Shown here piece after piece: positions 18,394-30,662 of a stretch of 64,000 nt of DNA; within the stretch, counting starts at the first letter, position 1; the number at the start of each line of letters is the position of its first letter. Where the stretch lies: contig NZ_CP023688.1 in assembly GCF_008704655.1 (NCBI RefSeq), forward strand, positions 7,012,001 through 7,076,000, read 5' to 3'. The notes beneath the pieces were generated by a model. The model made no database searches and was not told the origin of the DNA. It was given only the letters and a program-made list of their open reading frames with translations. The stretch is from Streptomyces rimosus. GTDB lineage: Bacteria > Actinomycetota > Actinomycetes > Streptomycetales > Streptomycetaceae. A program made the position numbers and the translations under genes.

Positions 18394-19425
18394 TCACACA
18401 GCCCCGGCGGCCGGTGCCGAGGACGCGCGGACCACCAGTCGCGGCATCACGATCTCCCGGCGCGCCGGGGCGCGAGGTATGCCCGTGGGCTCGCGCAGTC
18501 GGTCCAGCAGCATGTGGGCCGCTGTCCGGCCGCGCTCGGCCGAGCCGAGGTCCACGCTGGTCAGCGGTGGCCAGCCGGCGCGGGCGAGGACCGTGTCGTC
18601 CATGCCGGCCACCGCCACGTCGTCCGGGATGGACCGGCCGCGTGCGTGTAGGGTCTGCGAACTGCCCAGTGCGAGCTGGTCGTTGGCGCAGAAGACGGCG
18701 TCGATGTCGGGCCGGGCGTCGAGCAGGCCGTGCAGCGCGGCGGCGCCTGCCTCGACGGTGAAGTCCGTGGTCGTGATCAGCTCGGGATCCGGGGCGAGGC
18801 CGCCGGCCTCCAGAGCCGTGTGGTAGCCGAGGGCGCGGTTGTGGCCGGGCACCGTGTCGGCGGGGCCGTTGACGAACGCTATACGGCGTCTGCCCGTGTC
18901 GATCAGGTGGCGCACGGCCGCCTCGGCGCCGGTCACGGAGTCGGTGCGGACGCTGTCCACGGGTGGGCCGTGCGGCGGGGTTCCGGGGAGTGAGCCGATG
19001 ACGACGACCGGGCGCGCGGCCCGGGCGAGGGCGTCCAGATGCCGGGGTGTGATCCGGATCGGGCACAGGACCAGCCCGTCGCTCGTACGGTCCGCGAGAC
19101 TGCGCAGGACGGCGAGTTCGTCCTCGACGTCGGCGTCGGTGGAGTGCAGCAGCAGGCGATAGCCCGCCGCTTTCATGACGGCTTGTATCTCACGGACCAT
19201 CGAGACGTACGCCGGGTTGCCGATGTCCGACATGGCGAACGTGACCTGCATGGTGCGGCCGCCCTTGAGGGACCGGGCCACCGCGTTGGGGACGTAACCC
19301 AGCTCGGCGGCGGCCCGCTCGACGCGGGTGACCGTGTCGGGGCGCGCGCCGTGGCCGTTCAGCACCCGCGACACCGAGGCGATGGACACCCCGGCCCGCA
19401 CCGCGATCGTCTCCACCGTCGGCAC
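18394..19425 (-). CDS. LacI-family transcriptional regulator
   Basis: A repressor-type protein with an N-terminal helix-turn-helix (ETIAVRAGVSIASVSRVLNG), the hinge helix (NAVARSLKGG) and a periplasmic-binding-protein-like effector domain. From the GTG at 19425 the product is 343 residues, the normal LacI length. In-frame ATGs at 19539 and 19560 would add a Gly/Trp/Ser-rich extension (GGWSGGGADG) of unusual codon use, which I doubt. It heads the operon of four ADP-ribosylglycohydrolases, a CoA-transferase and a lyase. A LacI-type operator at 19575-19588 implies autoregulation, with a glycoside or nucleoside as likely inducer. Confidence 0.88.
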   Translation of the reverse strand: MPTVETIAVRAGVSIASVSRVLNGHGARPDTVTRVERAAAELGYVPNAVARSLKGGRTMQVTFAMSDIGNPAYVSMVREIQAVMKAAGYRLLLHSTDADVEDELAVLRSLADRTSDGLVLCPIRITPRHLDALARAARPVVVIGSLPGTPPHGPPVDSVRTDSVTGAEAAVRHLIDTGRRRIAFVNGPADTVPGHNRALGYHTALEAGGLAPDPELITTTDFTVEAGAAALHGLLDARPDIDAVFCANDQLALGSSQTLHARGRSIPDDVAVAGMDDTVLARAGWPPLTSVDLGSAERGRTAAHMLLDRLREPTGIPRAPARREIVMPRLVVRASSAPAAGAV

Positions 19426-19574
19426 CCCGCCGCGCTCCGCGCCCGCACCGGACCACCTACCCGCACCCCTACCGGACAGCCCGTCCGCACCCCCACCGGA
19501 CCACCCACCCGCACCCCCACCAACCCCCCTCGGCCCCATCCCCGCCGCCCCCTCCCCCATCCCGTACCGCCTGC

Positions 19575-19588
19575 TGGAAACGTTTACA
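19575..19588. promoter_or_regulatory. LacI/GalR-type operator
   Basis: TGGAAACGTTTACA has an 8-bp perfect core (AAACGTTT) with TG/CA ends and the central CG of LacI-family sites. It lies just upstream of the regulator gene and stands out in GC-rich DNA. Confidence 0.7.
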
Positions 19589-19726
19589 GAATCCCGCCTC
19601 CGCACCCCCGCCCGCACTGAGGTTTTCCGCAGTCTTGAATGCGGCTTTCCGTATTCCGTCGCGCCGCCCTCTGTGATCCGCCCCTCACCCGCAGCCACCG
19701 CCCCCGCAAAACCGCAGGTCAGAGAG

Positions 19727-19745
19727 GTAAGTTCGGCCTTCCTTG
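19727..19745. promoter_or_regulatory. Possible DmdR/IdeR iron box
   Basis: The 19 bases at 19727-19745 match about 11 of 19 positions of the iron box (TTAGGTTAGGCTAACCTAA), keeping GTT, GGC and CCT. They lie about 100 bases before the VIT1-type transporter gene, where iron control would make sense. The match is partial. Confidence 0.3.
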
Positions 19746-19841
19746 CTAGCGCGAACGGGTAAGTGACGCATAGCGTCGAGGTGTTGGAGGGGGAAGCGCC
19801 GGAGTCGGCCCACACCTCGCGAGAAGGGAACGGGTCCCTAC

Positions 19842-20582
19842 ATGTCCGTCATGGAAGTCATGGACGCCTCGGCGCCCACGCACATAGCCCACCGCGACAA
19901 CCACACCCACCGCGATGTGAACGGCGGCTGGCTGCGCCCCGCCGTCTTCGGCGCGATGGACGGGCTGGTGTCGAACCTCGCTCTGATGACCGGTGTCGCC
20001 GGCGGCGCGGTCTCGCAGCAGACCATCATCATCACCGGTCTCGCGGGGCTGGCCGCCGGCGCCTTCTCGATGGCGGCCGGCGAGTACACCTCGGTGGCCT
20101 CCCAGCGCGAGCTGGTCCTCGCCGAGCTGGACGTGGAGCGGCGCGAGCTGCGCAAGCACCCCAAGGACGAGCTGGAGGAGCTGGCCGCGCTGTACGAGTC
20201 GCGCGGTGTCGAGCCGGAGCTGGCCCGCGAGGTGGCCAAGCAGCTGTCGAAGGACCCGGAGCAGGCGCTGGAGATCCACGCCCGCGAGGAGCTGGGCATC
20301 GACCCGTCCGACCTGCCGTCGCCGACGGTCGCCGCCGTCTCGTCCTTCGGGTCGTTCGCGCTGGGCGCCCTGCTGCCAGTGCTGCCGTACCTGCTGGGCG
20401 CCTCCCAGCTGTGGCCCGCGGTGCTGCTGGCGCTGGTGGGGCTCTTCGGGTGCGGGGCGGTCGTGGCCCGGGTGACGGCGCGGTCCTGGTGGTTCAGCGG
20501 GCTGCGGCAGCTCGCCCTCGGTGGCGCCGCGGCGGGTGTGACGTACGTCCTGGGCGCACTGTTCGGTACGGCCGTAGGGTGA
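19842..20582 (+). CDS. VIT1/CCC1-family metal transporter
   Basis: A 246-residue membrane protein of the vacuolar iron transporter family, which exports or sequesters Fe2+ or Mn2+. The N-terminal block GWLRPAVFGAMDGLVSNLALMTGVAGG, the second segment GLAAGAFSMAAGEYTSVASQRE (with the conserved Glu), a charged Glu-rich cytoplasmic region at about 90-150 and three C-terminal hydrophobic segments match the family. GAGAAGGGA at about 19830 can serve the ATG at 19842; ATGs at 19851 and 19860 are alternatives. It is divergent from the LacI operon. Confidence 0.9.
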   Translation: MSVMEVMDASAPTHIAHRDNHTHRDVNGGWLRPAVFGAMDGLVSNLALMTGVAGGAVSQQTIIITGLAGLAAGAFSMAAGEYTSVASQRELVLAELDVERRELRKHPKDELEELAALYESRGVEPELAREVAKQLSKDPEQALEIHAREELGIDPSDLPSPTVAAVSSFGSFALGALLPVLPYLLGASQLWPAVLLALVGLFGCGAVVARVTARSWWFSGLRQLALGGAAAGVTYVLGALFGTAVG

Positions 20583-20894
20583 CGCCCCGTGCAGCGCTAT
20601 GCGGGCCTGCGCATAATTACTGCGTTACTTGGCGGTTTCGTTTTGCCGGGGGCCGGGCATAAGGCCCAAGCGTTGCGGGCAATGTCGCCTGCTCTGAAAC
20701 AACGCCCACGACGCCGGCGGAGGTCGATCCGTCCGCCCGCGTCCCCGGTCCACCGCCACCAGTGGTGTCCGCATGCTGGAAGGCTCTATCCGCTTTTCGA
20801 GAAGCGAGCCATCCTGTAACCTGCACGAAATTTCGCGGAGGGCCAACGTCGTCCCTCGGCTACACCACATGCCACGACGACGTTGGGAGAGCCG
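20583..20894. other. 312-bp region upstream of gltB
   Basis: No convincing gene. The stretch at 20605-20645 is unusually AT-rich for this genome. The 3' part holds a promoter candidate (20794-20822) and a palindrome (20826-20835). A weak hairpin (GGGCC 20650-20654 with GGCCC 20663-20667) could end the transporter transcript. Confidence 0.5.
20794..20835 (+). promoter_or_regulatory. gltB promoter with palindrome at the start site
   Basis: TTTTCG (20794-20799) and TAACCT (20817-20822) are 17 bases apart. Four bases further on lies CGAAATTTCG (20826-20835), a perfect 10-bp palindrome placed where transcription would begin, so an operator is plausible. The -35 hexamer overlaps an inverted repeat, CGCTT...AAGCG (20791-20806). 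Confidence 0.45.
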
Positions 20895-25515
<4,621 letters not shown>

Positions 25516-25523
<8 letters not shown>

Positions 25524-26976
25524 CCCCAAGGGCTTCCTGACCACCGGCCGCGAGGTCGCCAAGACCCGCCCCGTCGAGGAGCGCGTCCGGGACTGGAACG
25601 AGGTCTACGTCCCCGGCTCGCTGCTGCCGATCATCAGCAAGCAGGCCGGGCGCTGCATGGACTGCGGCATCCCCTTCTGCCACAACGGCTGTCCGCTGGG
25701 CAACCTCATCCCCGAGTGGAACGACTACGCGTACCGCGAGGACTGGACGGCCGCCAGCGAGCGGCTGCACGCGACCAACAACTTCCCGGAGTTCACCGGT
25801 CGCCTGTGCCCGGCCCCCTGCGAGTCGGCGTGTGTGCTGGGCATCAACCAGCCGCCGGTGACCATCAAGAACGTCGAGGTCACCATCATCGACAAGGCGT
25901 GGGACAGCGGGGACGTCACCCCGCAGCCGCCGGAGCGCCTGTCCGGCAAGACGGTCGCCGTCATCGGCTCGGGCCCGGCCGGCCTGGCCGCCGCCCAGCA
26001 GCTGACCCGGGCGGGCCACACCGTCGCCGTCTACGAGCGCGCGGACCGTATCGGGGGCCTCCTCCGCTACGGCATCCCCGAGTTCAAGATGGAAAAGCGC
26101 CACATCAACCGCCGTATCGAGCAGATGCGGGCGGAAGGCACCAAGTTCCGTACGGAGGTGGAGATCGGCCGGGACATCGATGCTGCCAAGCTGCGCAAGC
26201 GCTACGACGCCGTCGTGATCGCCGCCGGTGCCACCACCTCCCGCGACCTGAAGGTCCCGGGCCGCGAGCTGAACGGCATCCACTTCGCGATGGAGTACCT
26301 GCCGCTCGCCAACAAGGTGCAGGAGGGCGACCTGACGGTCTCCCCGATCACCGCCGAGGGCAAGCACGTCGTGGTCATCGGCGGTGGCGACACCGGCGCC
26401 GACTGCGTCGGCACCGCGCACCGCCAGGGCGCGGCCTCGGTCACCCAGCTGGAGATCATGGGCAAGCCCGGCGACGAGCGGAACCCGAACCAGCCGTGGC
26501 CGACCTTCCCGATGCTCTACAAGGTCACCTCCGCGCACGAGGAGGGCGGCGAGCGGCTGTACTCCGTCTCCACCACCCACTTCGAGGGCGACGAGGACGG
26601 CAACGTCCAGTGGCTGCACCTGGTCGAGGTGGAGTTCAAGGACGGCCGTCCGGAGCCGAAGCCGGGCACCGAGCGGAAGATCCCCGCCCAGCTGGTCACC
26701 CTGGCCATGGGCTTCACCGGCACCGACCAGGAGAACGGCCTGGTCGAGCAGTTCGGCCTGGAGCTGGACGCGCGCGGCAACATCGCCCGCGACGCGGACT
26801 TCGCCACCAACGTCCCCGGCGTGTACGTCGCCGGTGACGCGGGCCGCGGCCAGTCGCTGATCGTCTGGGCCATCGCCGAGGGCCGCTCCGCGGCGCGCGG
26901 CGTGGACCGCTACCTCGCGGGCGCCAGCGCGCTGCCCGCCCCCATCAAGCCGACGGACCGCGCACTGACCGTGTGA
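25516..26976 (+). CDS. gltD: Glutamate synthase small subunit
   Basis: GltD oxidises NADPH and passes electrons through FAD and 4Fe-4S clusters to GltB. The 486-residue protein has the N-terminal cluster cysteines ([17 protein letters not shown] and CPAPCESAC), a first dinucleotide fold ([14 protein letters not shown]), a second ([12 protein letters not shown]), and the C-terminal [19 protein letters not shown] block that contacts FAD. The ATG at 25516 lies inside the end of gltB, so the subunits are translated together. The next gene converges on it. Confidence 0.97.
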
Positions 26977-26998
26977 CGTCCCCCGGCTCATGAATGTC

Positions 26999-27016
26999 CC
27001 GCACAACGACGTGCGG
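26999..27016. terminator. Weak hairpin after gltD
   Basis: CCGCAC (26999-27004) pairs with GTGCGG (27011-27016) over a 6-base loop in the gap between converging gltD and the MarR gene. The stem is short and lacks a T run. Confidence 0.3.
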
Positions 27017-27124
27017 AACACCGCGGCGCCTGTCCCCCTCCCCGACCGGAGGCCAGGCGCCGCACTCTTTTCCGCGGCGTCCGGGTGGCGCGGGCGCGTG
27101 GTGCCCCGGGTCCCGCCGTGCGCG

Positions 27125-27664
27125 CTACTCGCCCACCTGCGTGATCCGGTCGTCGCCCAGCCGCGCCTGCACGTCCTGGAGCAGCAGCTTCAGCAGCTCC
27201 CTGAGCTGTTCCTGCTGGTCCGGGGTCAGGCCGCCGACCAGCTCCGCCTCCCGGTGCAGCACCTGGTCCACGGTCTGCTCGACGAGAGCGTGTCCCGCCG
27301 GGGTCAGTTCCACCCACACCGTACGGGGGCGGCCCTCGCCCGCGCGGCGCACCACCAGCCCCTCGCGCTCGGCGCGCGCGACGCGCTGGGAGACGGCGCC
27401 GGCGGTCACCATGGAGCGCGCCGCCAGGTCGCGGGTGCTGAGGGTGTACGGCTCACCGGCCCGGCGCAGCACGCTGAGCAGGTCGAGGGTGGCGGTGTCC
27501 ACCCCGGCGCGGGCCAGCACCCGGCGCCGGTCGTCGCCGAGCAGCTTCGCCAGCTGCCAGACGGGGGTGACGATCCCGATGGCCGAGACGGGGGTTCCGG
27601 GACGCTCGCGTTCCCAGGCGTCGGCGATCTCCTGGACCGGGTACGGGGCGTCCGCGCTTGCCAT
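27125..27664 (-). CDS. MarR-family transcriptional regulator
   Basis: A 179-residue winged helix-turn-helix regulator. The DNA-binding core is visible: LSVLRRAGEPYTLSTRDLAARSMVTAGAVSQRVARAEREGLVVR, followed by the wing RPRTVWVELTPAGHALV; helices at both ends would form the dimer. It is divergent from a short-chain dehydrogenase gene, with 69 bases between the starts. That gap contains a 24-bp near-perfect palindrome, so the protein probably represses both genes and responds to a small ligand, as MarR proteins do. Confidence 0.92.
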   Translation of the reverse strand: MASADAPYPVQEIADAWERERPGTPVSAIGIVTPVWQLAKLLGDDRRRVLARAGVDTATLDLLSVLRRAGEPYTLSTRDLAARSMVTAGAVSQRVARAEREGLVVRRAGEGRPRTVWVELTPAGHALVEQTVDQVLHREAELVGGLTPDQQEQLRELLKLLLQDVQARLGDDRITQVGE

Positions 27665-27686
27665 GGGCCCTCCTGGGGATGTTACG

Positions 27687-27710
27687 TTCAGATCTAAATT
27701 TAGACCTGAA
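27687..27710. promoter_or_regulatory. MarR operator palindrome
   Basis: A 24-bp inverted repeat with a single mismatched pair: left arm TTCAGATCTAAA, right arm TTTAGACCTGAA. It lies between the divergent MarR and dehydrogenase genes, is AT-rich against its surroundings, and overlaps where both promoters must be. Confidence 0.85.
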
Positions 27711-27733
27711 TGACTGACGTCGGGAGCTACCTT

Positions 27734-28462
27734 ATGTCACGCACCATCCTGGTCACCGGCGGCGCCACCGGCATCGGCCTGGCCGTCGCCCGCCACTTCG
27801 CCGCACAGGGCGACGCGGTCGTCATCACCGGCCGCCGCCCCGCGCCCCTGGAGAAGGCCGCCGAGGAGACCGGCGCCCGCGCGGTCGTCTGCGACCACAC
27901 CGACCCCGCCGCGCTGGACCGCCTGCTCGCCGAACTGCCCGCCTCGATCGACGTCCTGGTCAACAACGCCGGGGGCAACACCGACCTGGACGACGCGCCG
28001 GGCGACGACCTGGCCTCGTACGCCCGCGCCTTCCGGGCCAACCTCGACGCCAACCTGCTCACCGCCGCCCTCACCACCAAGGCCGTCGAGGCCCGGCTCG
28101 CCCCGGGCGGCGCCGTGGTGCACATCGGCTCGATCGCCGCGGACCGGGGCGCCGGTTCGCTCGGTGCGTACGGCGCGGCCAAGGCCGGGCTGACCACCTG
28201 GAACCTCGACCTGGCGAACACGCTCGGCCCGCGCGGCGTCACCGCCAACGTCGTCTCGCCCGGCTATATCGAGGACACCGAGTTCTTCCGGGACCACCTC
28301 GCCGACGAGCGGCGCGCCCAGTTGATCGCCCAGACCGCGACGGGCCGCGCGGGCCGCCCGGAGGACATCGCGGCGACGGTCGCGTTCCTGGCGTCCGAGG
28401 GGGCGCGGCACATCACGGGGCAGGTGATCGGCGTCAACGGCGGGGCGTACAGGACCCGTTGA
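27734..28462 (+). CDS. Short-chain dehydrogenase/reductase
   Basis: A 242-residue NAD(P)-dependent oxidoreductase with the classical SDR features: TGGATGIG (8-15) for the cofactor, NNAG (77-80), and the catalytic Ser133, Tyr146 and Lys150 (YGAAK). The GRR at about 33-35 after the second strand favours NADPH. The ATG at 27734 has GGGAG at 27722-27726; the in-frame ATG at 27710 lies inside the MarR operator and is rejected. The substrate is not evident; MarR pairing suggests an aromatic or reactive carbonyl compound. Confidence 0.9.
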   Translation: MSRTILVTGGATGIGLAVARHFAAQGDAVVITGRRPAPLEKAAEETGARAVVCDHTDPAALDRLLAELPASIDVLVNNAGGNTDLDDAPGDDLASYARAFRANLDANLLTAALTTKAVEARLAPGGAVVHIGSIAADRGAGSLGAYGAAKAGLTTWNLDLANTLGPRGVTANVVSPGYIEDTEFFRDHLADERRAQLIAQTATGRAGRPEDIAATVAFLASEGARHITGQVIGVNGGAYRTR

Positions 28463-28513
28463 GTGCGTGAGGCGGGCGCGACCCCGTCGCCCGCCTCCGC
28501 GATCCTTTATGGG

Positions 28514-28984
28514 TTACGCGTCCTCCACGAGGCGGGCCGGGAAGCCGCCCTTGGCGATCGGCCCCCACCGCAACGGCGTCACCCGGATCAGCGACTTGCC
28601 CTGTGTGATCATCGCGGCGCGGTACTCGTGCCAGTCCGGGTGCTCGCCCGCGATGTTGCGGTAGTACTCGACCAGCGGCTCGACCGAGTCCGGCGCGTCC
28701 AGGACCTCCGCCTCGCCGTCGACCTGCACCCAGGGGCCGTTCCAGTCGTCCGACAGCACGAGCACGCTCACCGACGGGCTGCGGCGGGCGTTGCGCACCT
28801 TGGCGCGCTCCGGATACGTGGACATCACCAGGCGCCCCGAGTCGTCGACGCCGCAGGTCAGCGGGGACGCCTGCGGGGTGCCGTCGGAGCGGCGGGTGAG
28901 CAGGATCGCGCGGTGGCGGGGGCGGACGAACTCCAGCAGGCCGTCGAGGTCCACGCGGGTGTTGGTGGCGATGGAAGGGCTCAT
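28514..28984 (-). CDS. PPOX-class F420-dependent or flavin-dependent oxidoreductase
   Basis: A 156-residue split-barrel protein of the pyridoxamine-phosphate-oxidase superfamily. Visible features are RHRAILLTRRSDGTPQASPLTCGVDDSGRLVMSTYPERAKVRN (the first strands and the cofactor-binding Lys/Arg) and VQVDGEAEVLD. The pattern matches the PPOX class that often uses coenzyme F420 in actinobacteria, but the cofactor cannot be proved from sequence. The ATG at 28984 is 7 bases after a TAGGCT -10 box, so the mRNA may be leaderless. Confidence 0.83.
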   Translation of the reverse strand: MSPSIATNTRVDLDGLLEFVRPRHRAILLTRRSDGTPQASPLTCGVDDSGRLVMSTYPERAKVRNARRSPSVSVLVLSDDWNGPWVQVDGEAEVLDAPDSVEPLVEYYRNIAGEHPDWHEYRAAMITQGKSLIRVTPLRWGPIAKGGFPARLVEDA

Positions 28985-28991
28985 ACGGGCG

Positions 28992-28997
28992 AGCCTA
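28992..28997 (-). promoter_or_regulatory. -10 box for a leaderless transcript
   Basis: TAGGCT on the minus strand ends 7 bases before the PPOX gene ATG, and there is no Shine-Dalgarno sequence. A matching -35 is not clear. Confidence 0.4.
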
Positions 28998-29058
28998 GGC
29001 GGTGACGTGAACTCCCAGGAGGGTGTGACATTCCTGGGAGCGCCGGTTCGTCCGGTCC

Positions 29059-29082
29059 GCGCTATTGACTAAAAGTCAGCGC
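29059..29082. promoter_or_regulatory. Inverted repeat between divergent genes
   Basis: GCGC (29059-29062) and TGACT (29066-29070) pair with AGTCA (29074-29078) and GCGC (29079-29082), separated by AAA. The site lies between the PPOX gene and the 94-residue protein gene. TTGACT inside it could be a -35. It looks like a dimeric regulator site. Confidence 0.45.
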
Positions 29083-29130
29083 GGAACGACGCTGCTGGGC
29101 AGCCGACGCAGCCGCACCCCGGGAGGACCG

Positions 29131-29415
29131 GTGGGTACACGTCCAGGTACAGGTACAAGCACGGGTACAGGTACAGACGCACAAGCCGGCGCGGGCCCGA
29201 ACTCCCCGGCCCTGCGCGAGCTGGCCGAAGCGCTCGGCGCACCGCCGCCGCCCGGCCTCGCCGCCGCCGCACCCGAAGAGCTCGCCCTTCTGGCGCGCGC
29301 GGTACGCGCCCGCCGCGAGAGCCACGCCGCCGGCCTCAACGACGCGGCCGAAGAGGCCCTGAAGCTGGTGCCCGCCCTCGCCCGCGGCCCCGTACGCCGC
29401 ATCCTGTTCCGCTGA
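29131..29415 (+). CDS. Hypothetical 94-residue protein
   Basis: A small protein with a Gly/Thr repeat head (GTGTSTGTGTDAQAGAG), then a predicted helical region rich in Ala, Leu and Glu with a proline break (GAPPPPGLAAAAPEELALLARAV), ending RGPVRRILFR. I recognise no family. The GTG at 29131 follows GGGAGG (29121-29126). A TTG at 29065 would extend it into an inverted repeat and is less likely. It lies 55 bases before a MgtE-N-like gene and is probably cotranscribed with it. Confidence 0.55.
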   Translation: MGTRPGTGTSTGTGTDAQAGAGPNSPALRELAEALGAPPPPGLAAAAPEELALLARAVRARRESHAAGLNDAAEEALKLVPALARGPVRRILFR

Positions 29416-29470
29416 TCCTGCTGATTCCGCAGATGCTTCCGCCGACTTCGCCGACCGGACGGTGACCCCC

Positions 29471-30574
29471 ATGGACACGCTCAGCAACCGCGCCGAGGCG
29501 CAGAAGATCGCCCAGCTGCTCGACGTGCTGCCGGAACAGCTGGACTTCCTGCACGGGCTGCCCGCCGAGGACGTACGGCAGCTCCGTGCCCGTACCGTCG
29601 ACGCGCTCTACGACGACGTACCGGACATGCTCGACCGCATCGCCGCCGCCACCAAACTCGTCCCGGCCGGGGTCGCCGCCGCCATCTCGCAGAAGGCGCT
29701 CGGGCCGCGGCTCGCCGCCTCCGTGGCCGGGCGGCTGGAACCGGCGCGCGCCGCCGACATCATCGAGAAGCTGCCGGTCGCCTTTACCGCCGAGTCCTGC
29801 GGCCACCTCGACCCCCGCCGTATCGCCGCGGTCGTCGACCGGCTGGACGAGGACCTGGTGGTCCGTATCGCCGTCGCCCTCGCCGAGCGCGGCGACCACC
29901 TGACGATGGGCCGCTTCGTCGGCCATCTGCGTGAGGGAGCCCTGCGGCGCATACTCCAGCTCATCGACGACGGCGTGGTGCTGCGCGTCGGGTTCTTCAT
30001 CGACATGCCCGAACGGCTCGACGCCATCCTGGACCTGATGCGGGAGGAGCGGCTGGCTTCCGTGGTGGCCGCGGCCGGGGACGGACTGTGGCCCGAGGCG
30101 CTGGCCGTGGCCGGGCTGGCCGGGCCCGAGCGGCGCGCCCGGATGGCGGCGCTGGCCGCCCGGCAGGACCCCGCACGGCTGGACGGACTGGTGCGCACCG
30201 CACACGAACAGGGGCTGTGGGAGGCGCTGCTTCCGCTGGTGGCGCTGCTGTCCGAGGAGGACCGGCGCGCGGTGGCCGCGCTGCCGTCGCTGCGCGACGC
30301 CGAGGTGCTCGGCGGGGTGGTGCGGGCGGTGGTGGCGACCGGGCTGTGGGCGGAATTCCTGCCGCTGGTGGGCGTGTTGCCGCCGGAGTCGCGCAAGGCG
30401 GTGGCGGACGCGGCGGGGGAGCTGCCGGACGCGGAGCTGGACGCGATGGTGCTGGACGTGGAGAAGCGCGACCTGTGGGACGCGGTGCTGCCGCTGGTGG
30501 AGCTCATGGACGAGCCCGCCAAGGAGCGGGTGTTCGCGCTGCCCGCCTTCCAGGAGCAGGAGCGGCAGGGATAA
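29471..30574 (+). CDS. MgtE-N-like helical repeat protein
   Basis: A 367-residue soluble, all-helical protein with repeated ~30-residue helical pairs (for example LDVLPEQLDFLHGLPAEDVRQLRA; IIEKLPVAFTAESCGHLDPRRIAAVVDRL; DMPERLDAILDLMREERLASVV). These resemble the N-terminal superhelical domain of MgtE magnesium channels, but no CBS domain or membrane segment is present. A scaffold or regulatory role is possible; no function is established. The ATG at 29471 is preferred to a GTG at 29462; neither has a strong ribosome-binding site. Confidence 0.7.
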   Translation: MDTLSNRAEAQKIAQLLDVLPEQLDFLHGLPAEDVRQLRARTVDALYDDVPDMLDRIAAATKLVPAGVAAAISQKALGPRLAASVAGRLEPARAADIIEKLPVAFTAESCGHLDPRRIAAVVDRLDEDLVVRIAVALAERGDHLTMGRFVGHLREGALRRILQLIDDGVVLRVGFFIDMPERLDAILDLMREERLASVVAAAGDGLWPEALAVAGLAGPERRARMAALAARQDPARLDGLVRTAHEQGLWEALLPLVALLSEEDRRAVAALPSLRDAEVLGGVVRAVVATGLWAEFLPLVGVLPPESRKAVADAAGELPDAELDAMVLDVEKRDLWDAVLPLVELMDEPAKERVFALPAFQEQERQG

Positions 30575-30625
30575 CGGGGCGGCGGACGTTCGCCGTCGGC
30601 CCAATCCGCCCTGGGCGCAAAGCGG

Positions 30626-30655
30626 GTGACCCCGCGAGGGGGCACCCGTTAGCGT
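30626..30655 (+). promoter_or_regulatory. Leaderless promoter of the MBL-fold gene
   Basis: GTGACC (30626-30631) and TAGCGT (30650-30655) are 18 bases apart, and the ATG at 30663 follows after 7 bases. This is the clearest leaderless arrangement in the window. Confidence 0.6.
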
Positions 30656-30662
30656 CCCGATC

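Noticed and set aside
20621..20637. GlnR-like site (GTTAC-n6-GTTTC) before gltB
   Set aside because: The second box is GTTTC, not GAAAC, and no second pair follows at the required spacing.
27710..27733. Upstream ATG start for the SDR gene
   Set aside because: It lies within the MarR operator, lacks a ribosome-binding site, and the ATG at 27734 has a good one.
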